A program made the translations under genes and the position numbers. From Volutella citrinella (lineage: Eukaryota > Ascomycota > Sordariomycetes > Hypocreales > Nectriaceae), in NCBI GenBank assembly GCA_034401135.1, contig JAWZSP010000007.1, forward strand, positions 806,001 through 870,000: DNA of 64,000 nt, in the 5' to 3' direction. Below the pieces are notes generated by a model. It saw nothing but the letters and a program-made list of their open reading frames with translations, was not told the DNA's origin and did no database searches. Shown piece by piece: positions 32,345 through 42,750 of this stretch. Numbering within the stretch: position 1 is the first letter of the stretch; every line of letters starts with the position of its first letter.

Positions 32345-34999
32345 ATGTGGCTGTCGACGTCTTCGGCAGAGAGCATCTCGCGACCTCGCCTGGCCGTCGC
32401 TGTCATCTCAGTCGTTGCCGCCTTCACTGTAGGATATTATACGTACTCGAACCGAACACAATATCCGAGTACCGGCGCGGGTGCTCCGCTGCACCGAAGC
32501 AACGCCGTCCGAAGGCCGCGCCGCAACCACCCCAGACGCGAATCGAATTCCAGCTCGTCATCCGCGGCGCCTGGCGACGAGAATGTCGATGTTGATACCG
32601 TACGCCCTCCAGGAGACGGGGAGACCGTCGTAGATGGTGGCGGTGATGAGTGGTGGAATGACCCGGGCGGCTTCTTGCCCAACCAACGAGCCGGCCATAA
32701 CATCGTCAACCTTTTGTTCCGCGTGTCGGAGGACAACGCCCGCCGCAACGGATGTGTTCACCGTGGCTGCCAGTGCAATTCCTGCGGCATGGTTCCTATC
32801 CGCGGCGTTCGATATCGATGCGCCAATTGCGCAGACTTTGACTTGTGCGAGACCTGCGAGGCCCAAGGGGTGCACATCAAGACACACATCTTCTACAAGA
32901 TTCGAGTTCCTGCCCCGCCCTTTGGCCCCCGCCAAATGCAGCCGGTATGGTATACTGGCGACCCAGACGCATGTCGAAGGAACCTCCCGCGCGGACTGAT
33001 ACCTAAGCTTTCGCGCGAGACGGGCTTCGAACGACCCGAGCTGGAGGCATTTTGGGAGCAATGGACCTTCATGGCCAACTCGGAATGGAGGGACGATCCT
33101 GACGAGCTCGGCATTGCCATGGACCGAAAGACGTTTGAGCGATGCCTGGTACCTACGGGGGGATCACGGCACGCGACGCCCAACTTAATCCATGACCGAA
33201 TGTTTGCCTTCTACGACTCGAACAACGATGATCTCATTGGATTCACCGAGTTCCTGCACGGCCTATCTTACCGAAAGCGAAAGGATAAGCTTCGGAAGAT
33301 TTTTGAGGGCTACGACATCGATGCCGATGGCTACGTCGACAGACGAGACTTCCTGCGCATGTTCCGTGCCTATTACATCCTTTACAAGCAAATGCACAAG
33401 GACATACTAGATGGCCTTGAAGACCAACTGCTTGCCAGTACCGAGGCACAGCAGCTCGTTTCAAGTAGGCAACCGCTCAGCTCCCTCTTTGGCCGAGAAG
33501 GCAGAGTACCGCCAGGTGAAGGGGGCATGCGTCAAGATGGCAAGGCATATAATCGTGATGGTAGCGTCGTAATAGACCCTGGCCACGAGCATGTGGTTGC
33601 CGCAGATCGAGGAGACAATGCGCAGCGGGGCGACATACTCACAAACTTGTTTGCGTGCGAGACGGAGAACCGCACGCGCCGGCGTTTCCTTCGTAGCGAT
33701 ACGGATACAAACTGGAGAACTGTGCGTCGTCTCAGCGGCAGCGAGGCTGACCGAACATACTGGGTGACGCTGCTGGAACCGCCGACAACGTTGGAGGAGC
33801 TGCCTAATATTTTCTTGGGCAATCACACTCTGGAAATCGAAGAGCCGACAGACGATGAGGAGGAGGAAGAGGAGGATGACGACGACGCCGAAGCGAGCGG
33901 TACAGATCTTCCAAATGGTACAGGAAACCAGTCGGAGCACTCCCAAGGAAGAAACCCCACAGAATCCGAACTTCGGATGAGAGCCATCTCCAGCTCTCGG
34001 CGGCGTGCCCCGAAACTTGAAAAACGAAAACGGGACATGGCGCGCAAGAAGTTGCATGAGCGCTGGAAGAGACGGCAATTCTATCTGGACGAAGAGGAAG
34101 GCGGTAGTGCTCCAGATGACTGGGATCACGCCGAGGATATCCTGAAGGACCTCCGAGCTGTGGATGAGGGTTCAAAGGAGCCCGACCTGACGCCCATGGT
34201 CGAAAGCTTTGACTCCCAGTCTACTGAAGAGTCTGGGGAATCATCGAAGCCTAGTATCGACAGGCAAAGGTTTGAACGTTTAAGTGAGGTTGAACGTGAT
34301 GCTGGCAAGGAAATACTCTACCAGGTCACGCAGCAGGCCTTCAATGAGCTTCTCGATGCAATCTTCAAGCCTTCGGAAGACAAGGCTCTGGAAGCGGCCA
34401 ACACGAAAGAGCTGCGGGAGAGGTTCAAGGATCTCATCGACGGCGTTGAACTGCCAGCTGAGGAGGAGGATGCGCAGGGTGATCAGGTCCCCGGTGGCGC
34501 TGAGAGAAACCCCATTGCCAATGCTGGAACATCCTTGGAGGAGCTTTTGGAAGAGACTGGGTACACGGTCGAACTGCCAGAGGGTCGCAACGCCGTCGAG
34601 ATCGACACGACAGTGGAGATTATCCACGACGAAGCGGCCACAGAGCCGATTCATGTCGAGGCGAGTGACGGTACGGACTACAACGACCCAACGCTTCCAC
34701 AGTTCCGACCAAACAGCCAGGATGACGCCGAGGACATGGACTCGTTCTTGTGGTACCCGAGCACACAATCTACGGTCGACGATGGCATTGGGGAATCCGA
34801 CGTCGAGACAGAGTGCGATCCCACAACGGAGACGCTGGTCAACTGGAAGCGCATTAGCCTAGCGGAGGCGGAAGCAAAGACGAGGGGTGGTTGGGGGAAG
34901 CTCGGCTTCGAAGAGTTTGAGCGCATTTACAAAAGCCAGGAGAACCAGGGAAACAGGCTGGATTATCTCGGGAGCTGGATTGACTTTTGCATCCCTTGA
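32345..34999 (+). CDS. Membrane-anchored ZZ zinc-finger and EF-hand protein
   Basis: A single exon of 884 residues. A transmembrane segment is near the N-terminus (about 15-33). A ZZ-type zinc finger follows, with ligands C144, C147, C159, C162, C168, C171, H177 and H181. Two EF-hands follow: D291-E302 (DSNNDDLIGFTE, canonical) and D324-D335 (DIDADGYVDRRD, with Asp in place of Glu at position 12). The C-terminal half is highly acidic (EEEEEEDDDD near 515) with a basic coiled stretch. ZZ fingers bind N-terminal peptides or cargo, and EF-hands sense calcium, so a membrane-tethered calcium-responsive adaptor is a reasonable inference, but no function is established. Intronless despite its length. 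Confidence 0.85.
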   Translation: MWLSTSSAESISRPRLAVAVISVVAAFTVGYYTYSNRTQYPSTGAGAPLHRSNAVRRPRRNHPRRESNSSSSSAAPGDENVDVDTVRPPGDGETVVDGGGDEWWNDPGGFLPNQRAGHNIVNLLFRVSEDNARRNGCVHRGCQCNSCGMVPIRGVRYRCANCADFDLCETCEAQGVHIKTHIFYKIRVPAPPFGPRQMQPVWYTGDPDACRRNLPRGLIPKLSRETGFERPELEAFWEQWTFMANSEWRDDPDELGIAMDRKTFERCLVPTGGSRHATPNLIHDRMFAFYDSNNDDLIGFTEFLHGLSYRKRKDKLRKIFEGYDIDADGYVDRRDFLRMFRAYYILYKQMHKDILDGLEDQLLASTEAQQLVSSRQPLSSLFGREGRVPPGEGGMRQDGKAYNRDGSVVIDPGHEHVVAADRGDNAQRGDILTNLFACETENRTRRRFLRSDTDTNWRTVRRLSGSEADRTYWVTLLEPPTTLEELPNIFLGNHTLEIEEPTDDEEEEEEDDDDAEASGTDLPNGTGNQSEHSQGRNPTESELRMRAISSSRRRAPKLEKRKRDMARKKLHERWKRRQFYLDEEEGGSAPDDWDHAEDILKDLRAVDEGSKEPDLTPMVESFDSQSTEESGESSKPSIDRQRFERLSEVERDAGKEILYQVTQQAFNELLDAIFKPSEDKALEAANTKELRERFKDLIDGVELPAEEEDAQGDQVPGGAERNPIANAGTSLEELLEETGYTVELPEGRNAVEIDTTVEIIHDEAATEPIHVEASDGTDYNDPTLPQFRPNSQDDAEDMDSFLWYPSTQSTVDDGIGESDVETECDPTTETLVNWKRISLAEAEAKTRGGWGKLGFEEFERIYKSQENQGNRLDYLGSWIDFCIP

Positions 35000-35603
35000 G
35001 ATTAAGGGCAAAAAGGCGTGGGAGCTGGCGGTCGGCATTTGGATGGTATGTATTATAGGACTTGGTCGCGGGCGGGGGGACCGTGGTCTACATAATAAGG
35101 AACATAGAGAGTCTAGGTTTATATCGTGTATAAATACCCGGTTCATAGGCCACATTCGGATTAATTCGTTCCTGCGTGTTCAACTCCTGACATGCCATGC
35201 AGAGCCTTTGTGGTGAAACCTGATCGACTCGTTCCAGCGATGACACAACTACCTAATTGACGGGAAAACAGCAAAATATCAGAAGCGCAGTCTCCCCGCC
35301 CATTATGCAAATTCCAATGCCGGCGACAAATAATGAAGAAAAAGTAGAGAAAGGAGAGAAAGGAGGGAGAAAAAAAGCTGTGCGGCAATGCTGCTGAAAC
35401 AGCAGAGATGCAGATGATATGCCTCGGCTGGCGTTCTCAAAGAGCAGAGGTCGAAATCCCAACCTGCCCATTTCTGTACCGCTGAAATCCCCGAAATTCA
35501 GTCTTGTCATTACGAAAGTCTGGGCTTCCACGATTCCAACGCCATGAAAACGTGTCTTCGTCACTGTTGAATCCCTCGGGCAGCATCCCAGTTGTCGTCC
35601 ATA
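35000..35603. other. Intergenic between convergent genes
   Basis: Shared 3' flank with a purine-rich patch at about 35330-35375. No gene seen. Confidence 0.4.
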
Positions 35604-36676
35604 CTATACCCCTACATTCTGGGTCAACTCCATTACTTCAGAATCTTTTCTTTCTTTGTCGCCTTTTTCTTGGCTGTAGATAGATGTAAGGCAGGACAAT
35701 AGGAGGACTAGTGCCACAATGACGAGCACGACGGCGCCGAGGACGAAGATGAGGAGGACGGCAACGGACAGCAATTTGAGCAGCGCACCTCCAAACAGAG
35801 CATAGAGCCCCTTTCCGACAAAATACAAGTCCCAGACTGGTCTTATGCCGGATTCAAAGATGATGGCGCGAGGCCCGAGGTTCATGGCCGTGATGACCAG
35901 GAAGCCAGCCCCCAGAAGAGCGAGACCGTCGATTAGAGCACCGGCGTACAACATCCAGCGGTCTATATAGTCACCAAGGGCAGTGAGTGAAAGAACAGCA
36001 AAGATGAGAAGCAGGGCGGAAAGGGAGGCAGATAGAACGGCGAGGGTGGAGGCCATCTTGAAGTACGCCGCCGAGTCAACGGGCGGAGGGAGCCTTTCCT
36101 CGAGCTGAGAGAGTGCGTCCTGCCAAGGCAGGATATACTCTTCTGTCTCGTTGGCCGTGTACTTGCCACGGCTTTCTACAGCCGAGACTATGAGGTCGTG
36201 AACGGTGAGCATCGGCGGAAAGGCGGGTGCGCAGGACACCGGTTCGTTGGTATAGACGGCACAGACGCCTACGGGCACCAGTCAGTATGCCAAGGAATCA
36301 AACAGCCGGGACTTGTCAGGGGTCAAACAACCTGCGAAGCCCCAGTTCCACTGGATGGGAAGCTCGGGGAGGCGGAGACAGTCGGTCTCGCTGCTGGAGA
36401 GGCCAGTCATGTTGGCGGTGGCGGAGATGAGTTCGGTGGTGTTGATTCGGAACAGATGGAGGGAGTTTGTGGCGGGAGCCATGCACCCGAGAAGGACCGT
36501 GATGTTGGCAACCACGCCGACTATGAGAGTATGAGAGAGTGTTAGCAAGAGGAGCAAGACCGTGGTCAGATATCGAATGGAAGGACCTGCATACCTGTCA
36601 TGGCACACATGAACCAGAGGGTCCACGAGCGGCTCTCGCCCACGCCGATGGCTTCGAGGAGCGAATCTATCAGCAT
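35604..36676 (-). CDS. SUR7/PalI-type four-pass membrane protein
   Basis: Exons 36676-36595, 36520-36332 and 36268-35604 give 311 residues. The layout is one N-terminal transmembrane helix (about 18-41), an extracellular loop with N-glycosylation sites and cysteines (NTTELISA, WNWGFAGVCAVYTNEPVSC), then three closely spaced C-terminal helices (about 175-290) and a charged tail. This matches the fungal SUR7/Rim9/PalI superfamily of eisosome, plasma-membrane or pH-signalling proteins. Which subgroup is unclear. The WxxGFxGxC-like block is the main diagnostic. In-frame upstream ATGs at 36841 and 36826 would add a poorly conserved extension; 36676 gives the usual short cytosolic N-terminus. Confidence 0.7.
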
Positions 36677-37878
36677 TTTGACGATAGTAGAGGCGGATAC
36701 AATAACTACAGGGTGTAATATGAATAATAAGGTGTGCAGGCGCGAATGCTGGTTAACGGTTGGCTTGTGGGACTCAACAACCCGTGTAAGTGCGCGTCGT
36801 CGCTGAGGACTGTCCAGCATCTTCCACATTACTAGGCGCAAAGTATCTTATATACTCTTCCGACTAAATTAAATATAGACAACGTCAGGCTGGCTGCGGC
36901 TGCTGCTGCGATGGCCTCTCGCCAGGCGGCCTTGAGAGCCTCACTCCCACACAAATACAAAGACACATACGCATACACATACTCTCTCTCACCGAAATGC
37001 CCCCGCCGTCTCACACTGTCCGTCTGCTCCTGTTCGCCGGGTCGGCTGCACATTCGCGACTGCGCCATCGGTTCATTTCGCCGTGATTCGCGCCCAATGG
37101 CCCGTCCCAAGCGCCGGGGCTGCATCTGCCGTCCCGGCCGCATATCGGGCCTGGCCTCGCTAATCGGCTGCCGGACGCGCCTCTTCAGGGACTGCCAGAT
37201 GCGGAAGGTCATGGATTGGGCGTGTGGCTTCAGACGCCGTCGGCTCCCGGAGGTCTGGCACTTGGCACCGCCCGGCGACTGTCAGCCTGATGCAGGTCCG
37301 GCCGTGGCAGACGCGGCCCGACGCGCCAAGGGGCGCTTGATTCGACGCTGAGACGCCACTCCAGGCTTGTATGAGGAGGCTCTCTTTCAGCTGGCAGGGG
37401 GCTGCGGGTGGACGACAGCTAAGTATGGTTTGCAGGTCAAGGCTGAAGCTATTTTGGTGCATCCCAAGTCCGAATGTATGCATATGCACTCGAGTTTCAG
37501 GCCTTGGGCCTTCATGGCAGATTAATCACACGAGAGGGAGGCTCTTGCATCTCACAGTCTTAGTAGCAGATACATGAATGCAGTGTCATTATTGCCTAGT
37601 AGGTGCTTTCCTCGCTGCTGGATTTCCCGGCTCTGGGGATGCCCTCACTTACACGACTCGGCTCTGCCAGGGCTATTCCTCACAGCATCGCAACCCAGCG
37701 ACAGTTCCTGCAGACGCACAAGTCCCACAGTCGTGTTCCAGACATCGACCGTGGACCAGCACCGCAGCTTCTGCTCACCGACGGCCCAGATGTCCATCCA
37801 CCGGCCACTTCTCATCCTACCAGACGACAGCCCGGCCGCATTCTTGGCCTTTGGCTGACTCTGACCAGCAGGTTGCTT
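36677..37878. other. Intergenic between two - strand genes
   Basis: Contains the SUR7/PalI-type promoter and the 3' flank of the repeat protein. A 146-codon + frame at 36911-37351 is Arg/Cys-rich without family features and is not called. Confidence 0.4.
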
Positions 37879-40137
37879 CTAATAGTAGCGCACCACGCGT
37901 CTGCGGCGATGGCTATTCTTGCCAACCTTTGCGGCGCCTGCGGCATCGTCATTCTCGCCCTCGTTCTCTCCCTGCTGTCCTCCCTGCTGGCCCCCCTTGG
38001 CCTTTTCCTTACCCGCGCCAGCTCCGGCGCCGTCCTGGTTGTTGCCTTCTTGCTGGTTGTTTCCTTCCTGCTGGTTGTTCTCGCCTTGCTGGTTGTTTCC
38101 GCCCTGCTGGCCCCCCTTGGCCTTTTCCTTGCCCGCGCCAGCTCCGGCACCATCCTGGTTGTTGCCTTCTTGCTGGTTGTTTTCACCCTGCTGGTTGTTT
38201 CCTTCTTGCTGGTTGTTGCCGCCCTGCTGGCCCTTTCCCTTCTCCTTGCCAGCACCGGCTTCCGCACCGGCTCCAGCTCCAGCTCCCGCATCCTTTCCAC
38301 CGTCCTGGTTGTTGCCTTCTTGCTGGTTGTTTCCGCCCTGCTGGTTGTCTCCTCCCTTCTGGCCCTTGCCCTTGCCGGCTCCCGCCTCCGCGCCAGCTCC
38401 AGCTCCCGCATCCTTTCCGCCACCAGGAGTGATGACAGTAGGCTTCGGTGCTTGAGGTGCCGGTGGAGGCGTCACGGTAGCGTTTCCGGCGGCACCACCT
38501 CCGGCCTTGCCATCCTCACACCCAGCGTTGCCAGCACCGTTGCCAGCTTTCTTTCCGCCAGCCTTCTTTCCAGCACCGGCGCCAGCTCCTGCACCAGCTC
38601 CAGCCTCGGTACCGTTGTTCGCAGCGTTACCAGCACCAGCACCGGCACCAGCGCCGTTGCCAGCTTTCTTTCCGCCAGCCTTCTTTCCAGCGCCGGCACC
38701 AGCTCCTGCGCCAGCTCCAGCCTCAGTACCGTTGTTCGCAGCGTTACCAGCACCGGCACCAGCACCGTTGCCAGCGCGGTTACCAGCTTTCTTTCCACCG
38801 GCCTTCTTTCCAGCTCCGGCGCCAGCTCCGGCGCCAGCCTCAGTACCATTGTTCGCGGCGTTGCCGGCACCGTTGCCAGCGCCAGCACCAGCACCGTTGC
38901 CAGCTTTCTTTCCACCAGCCTTCTTTCCAGCTCCGGCGCCAGCACCAGCTTCAGTACCGTTGTTTGCGGCGTTGCCGGCGTTGCCAGCATTGTCAGCGCA
39001 GTCGCCAGCGGCGTTGCCAGCGCCATTGCCAGCCTTCTTTCCAGCACCGTTGCCAGCCTTCTTTCCAGCTCCGGCACCAGCTCCTGCGCCGGCTCCAGTT
39101 TCAGTACCGTTGTTTGCGGCGTTGCCAGCGTTGCCAGCGTTGCCAGCGTTGCCAGCGTTTCCGGCGTTGCCCTTGCCAGCGCCGTTGCCCTTGCCGGCCT
39201 TGTTTCCAGCTCCGGCGCCGTCCTGGTTGTTGCCTTCTTGCTGGTTGTTGCCCTCTTGTTGGTTGTTTTCACCCTGCTGGTTGTTTCCGCCCTGCTGGCC
39301 CCCCTTGGCCTTTTCCTTGCCTGCACCAGCTCCGGCGCCATCCTGGTTGTTGCCTTCTTGCTGGTTGTTTCCGCCCTGCTGGTTGTTGCCGTTTTGGTTG
39401 TTGGCATTGCCAGCGTTGCCATTCTTGCCGTTGCCAGCATTAGCGTTGCCAGCGTTGCCAGCGTTGCCAGCATTGCCATTCTTGACATTGCCAGCATTGC
39501 CATTGCCAGCATTGCCATTGCCAGCGTTGCCATTACCGGCACCGCCGGCGGCACCACCAGCACCAGCCTGGCCTGCGGCGTCCTTGGCTGTAAAGTTGCT
39601 GAATCCTTGCTCCACCATCACCTGGGCCTGTGACAGGCCGGCGGCGTTGAAGGGTGTCTGCAGCGATTTCGCCGAGTTTGCATTCGCAACATCAGCGCCT
39701 CCAACGGCCGGGTCGACGAGGGGCACGATGCCTCGAAGCTGTTCGCTCGCTGGGAGGGCGGGGTCCGAGCACACAAACGGAACGCTGACTGCGAATGGGT
39801 TGAAGTTTGTCTCTGCCGCAACAAGGGCCTTGGCGGCATCGATAACTTGTTGGTCGGTACCCAGCTCTGTGAGCATCTTGTCTGCAATTGAAAGCTTCAT
39901 GCAACGTTAGCAACAGGCCGTTGTAGTACGGATATCGTGACATACCTTGTCGCAGGGGCTAGCGGCAGCGAGAAGCGATCCAGGGACACTTCCAGCGATT
40001 GTGGCAGCAACGCCTGGGGCGCCAAAGCCGGCATCCCCGAGAGCCCTCACGGCGTCCACAGGCACCTGTTCCTGGCCAAAGCGAGCATCCACATAGGCGA
40101 TCATCGCCAAGACGATGGTAAACTTGGAAAACGACAT
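37879..40137 (-). CDS. Secreted Gly/Ala/Asn/Gln-rich repeat protein
   Basis: Exons 40137-39946 and 39894-37879 give 735 residues. A signal peptide (about 1-18) precedes a globular domain (about 19-170) with a few cysteines and the segment TNFNPFAVSVPFVCSDPALP. From about 172 to 715 the protein is low-complexity: GNGNAGN runs, GGNNQQEGNNQDGAGAG blocks and alternating KKAGGKKAGNGAGAG / NNGTEAGAG units, then a basic end (RRRRVVRYY). The function is unknown; a cell-wall, adhesive or matrix protein is an inference from composition and secretion. Donor GTATGT at 39945 is strong; the frame-keeping acceptor is AAG at 39895, while the better-looking CAG at 39882 would break the frame. A TATATA box at 40385-40390 lies upstream. 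Confidence 0.75.
37960..39560. repeat. Imperfect coding repeat array
   Basis: The array lies within the secreted repeat protein. Blocks coding GGNNQQ/EGNNQDGAGAG occur at about 37980-38360 and 39210-39390. Between them the NNGTE-coding word recurs at 38609, 38726, 38843, 38953 and 39103, spacings 117, 117, 110 and 150 bp (39 codons for the first two). Short GNAGN units occupy about 39400-39540. All spacings are multiples of three or nearly so, as expected under coding constraint with indels. Confidence 0.85.
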
Positions 40138-41354
40138 TTTGCTGACTTGATCCGGTCAAGTGGGACGTCCTTGCACAAAAGTATCAAAAGGAAAGAGATG
40201 GGTTGAAACTGCCGGCCAGCGGCTGAAAAGACCAAACCGACCTGGGCAGGAAAGAATGGAAGAAGTGAACGCGTTCACTGAACAGCGAGAGAGAAAGGAA
40301 AAGGCTGTGAAACCCAAAAAGGAAGTGCTTGAGGAGGTGTGTGGTGTGAGTGAATGTCGAGTCTTGGGACGAGGCAATCGCCTCTATATAGGAGCGCTGT
40401 GTGTATGCCGGCTCGTTTGATACAACTCTATTCCGTAGTCGATGGACGAAAATAGGACGAAGCCCCCCAAGTTTGGTTTATGATTCAGCTCTGGCGATCA
40501 CACAACGGTCTCGCACTGATGGAGGCCCGCCCGGGCTCGGTTTACGAGCTCGCCTCCCATTGATCCTTGTGCAAGTACTCCATGATGGCGTTTAAGCTTA
40601 TCCTCGAGTCGCTGCGTTCTCCAAATGCCATAGAAACCAGTGCGCAGGAGTCATTCTTCAGTCGCGATTGGCTGAAGCGTACGAAACTGCGACTCCGTCC
40701 CAACCTCTCCGTCTCGGGAGTGGTGATCCCGGAGTTGGCGTCTCATGATGTGCTCGGCTCTGCCCCTTGGCGCTCGGCACTGCATGCGATGTGAGGCTTT
40801 CCCTGATGAGGCTATGGTTCCATTTTTTTTTTTTACTCTCCCTCCAGGTATTTATTTTTTTGCAATGCAACGTCTCCTGCCACTTCGATTGTTCAGTGTT
40901 TTTTTTTTTTTTGCGCTGCGCTTCGAGGCGAGCCCTGGCCTCAATCCAACAGCTTAATAACAACTTTGTTTTTTTTTCTCATTGTCCTTTCGAACGATCT
41001 CGGTGTCCGACATCTTGTAACCGGCTGTAACGTTTCCGGGCGGTTGTGTCGTTCTCGAACTTCGTCTGATGCAAGTGCCGTCATGGCAGGACAGGGGTTG
41101 GACGGTTTGAGACAAGGCCCAAACCCCACAAGTTTGGTTAACCAAAATGGTCCGGATTGCTGCAACATCCATTTTGGACAACTTGAAACCTAGCCGAGAG
41201 CCCGCTTATTCATGATGCCAAGCCTGGAGAAATCGGTGCACGAGCTCCTTACCGTCAGCAATGTCGTCCGGGGCTGACCAAGGGGACTTGGGGACAGTAT
41301 CAGAGCACCATAAGCGCCGGAGAAACCAACCCCTCTGTCTTCAGGTACCATGTC
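40138..41354. promoter_or_regulatory. Intergenic, promoter of the repeat-protein gene
   Basis: TATATA at 40385-40390 is a credible TATA box for the - strand gene starting at 40137. Three T-tracts of 12, 14 and 9 nt lie at about 40823, 40899 and 40969 (A-tracts on the - strand). No gene seen. Confidence 0.5.
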
Positions 41355-42101
41355 TCAAGTTTCCTCTGGTGGTAGAAACAGGAGATCTTCAAGTGACAAA
41401 GGCTTGTTCTCGCCAAGAGGCGGCGCTAGGAGTTCGGTTTGATCCAAGCTGGTGAAATCGTGAAACCAAAGGGAGCAGTCATAGACGTCGGAGCTTGGCG
41501 AGGCTGGCATTTCGAGCTGACCATCAGCCGCTGTTGGCAGGCTTTGTGTCGCAAGGCGTTGCTGGCGCAGATACTCCGTTGGCGTCACACCTACACACTT
41601 CTTGAAGACTCGGTGGAAGTGCCATTTCGACAGCCCTGTTTGCTTCGCCATCTGGCTCAGACTGAGTATCGGGCTTCCTTCAGCAGCTGCACAGGCCTCG
41701 TCCCCAATTGCTGGACTGGACCTGCCACGCACAAATGCTCTGATTTTCTGGACGGCTTGGTCTTCGGGCATTCCCCCGTCCACCTCCGGCTTACACCGTT
41801 TGCAGGGGCGGAACCCAGCTGCCTGGGCCTCGCGGCCGGTGGCATAAAAGGAGACATTGGCCCGACGCGCTAGTCGCGCTTTGCAGATCGGGCGGCAGAA
41901 AATCTTGGTTGTCTTGACGCCGTAGACGAAGAATCCATCAGCCAGGGCATTGCGAGACGCGACGGCTTGCCACTTCGAGTCATCGTCATCAAACGGGATG
42001 GTGGTGGGGTAGCCGTAGCTAGAAAGTGGTGAGAGAGACTGCGGTGTTGGGTACTCGAGGTCTGCCATTCTTAGTGTATTCCCTGTTGTCCGTGACGCCA
42101 T
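41355..42101 (-). CDS. Ada-type methyl-phosphotriester-sensing transcription factor
   Basis: A single exon of 248 residues. The N-terminal Ada zinc domain has four Cys ligands, C69, C73, C100 and C103, with the spacing 4-27-3 of E. coli Ada (C38, C42, C69, C72), in FFVYGVKTTKIFCRPIC and AAGFRPCKRCKPE. An AraC-type helix-turn-helix follows (about 105-190: LSQMAKQTGLSKWHFHRVFKK, GVTPTEYLRQQR). In Ada, one of these Cys takes a methyl from DNA phosphotriesters and turns the protein into an activator of alkylation repair. The O6-methylguanine methyltransferase domain of bacterial Ada is absent. An internal ATG at 42068 could be an alternative start. This combination is known in scattered fungi and looks bacterial in origin. 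Confidence 0.9.
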   Translation of the reverse strand: MASRTTGNTLRMADLEYPTPQSLSPLSSYGYPTTIPFDDDDSKWQAVASRNALADGFFVYGVKTTKIFCRPICKARLARRANVSFYATGREAQAAGFRPCKRCKPEVDGGMPEDQAVQKIRAFVRGRSSPAIGDEACAAAEGSPILSLSQMAKQTGLSKWHFHRVFKKCVGVTPTEYLRQQRLATQSLPTAADGQLEMPASPSSDVYDCSLWFHDFTSLDQTELLAPPLGENKPLSLEDLLFLPPEET

Positions 42102-42750
42102 TGTTTCGAGAGAGAGGAAGATATGTTATGTTGTTGTGAAGTTGAGTTTGAGAGCAGGTCCAACTCACATCCAGAGCAATAACGGAAAAGTGGGTCGTTG
42201 CCTTCAATGTGACCAATCAACTCGTGGCACTCACAAGTACCATGCTTGAAGATAACCTCACTATAAGCAGCATATAATTCACGGGTCTGGAGGTTTTAGG
42301 AGCCCGATCCTGATTTGGAAGTACCGATGCGGACAAATCTCCAAAGGCGGCGAAGCCAAGACAGAAGGAAACGTTGCGCAGTGACCAACCACCATCTTGA
42401 AGCTTGAGACAGGCAAGGTCCACCACGACGAGAAGCCCCTTGGTTCAATGCACTGATGATTCCCTGTGACCCTGATTTTGACTACATACCCGAATTGAAT
42501 TTCTTTACATGATGAATGAGCATCCAGAGCCCATTCGTATCCATTAAACATTGCAAATCTCTCTTTCCTTAGTCGTCAGACGTGACTAGTCGGCCAAAAA
42601 ACTCCCAGTCCAATCGATCCCCTTTCCACCTGTCCAGTCAATCACCCTTTTCCCGTCTCAGTCTCGAGTTTCCCAAGCGCGTCCACCAAGGCGACTCGCA
42701 CCCGCTCTGTCGAGACCAGAGACGAAACTCAGTCTTCAGAAACGAAGGGC
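42102..42750. other. Intergenic, Ada-type gene promoter
   Basis: Lies upstream of the Ada-type gene and downstream of the large hydrolase gene (both -). I see no clear operator or gene. Confidence 0.4.

Noticed and set aside
36911..37351. 146-codon Arg/Cys-rich frame on the + strand
   Set aside because: No signal peptide, domain or conserved pattern; overlaps the region between two - strand genes.
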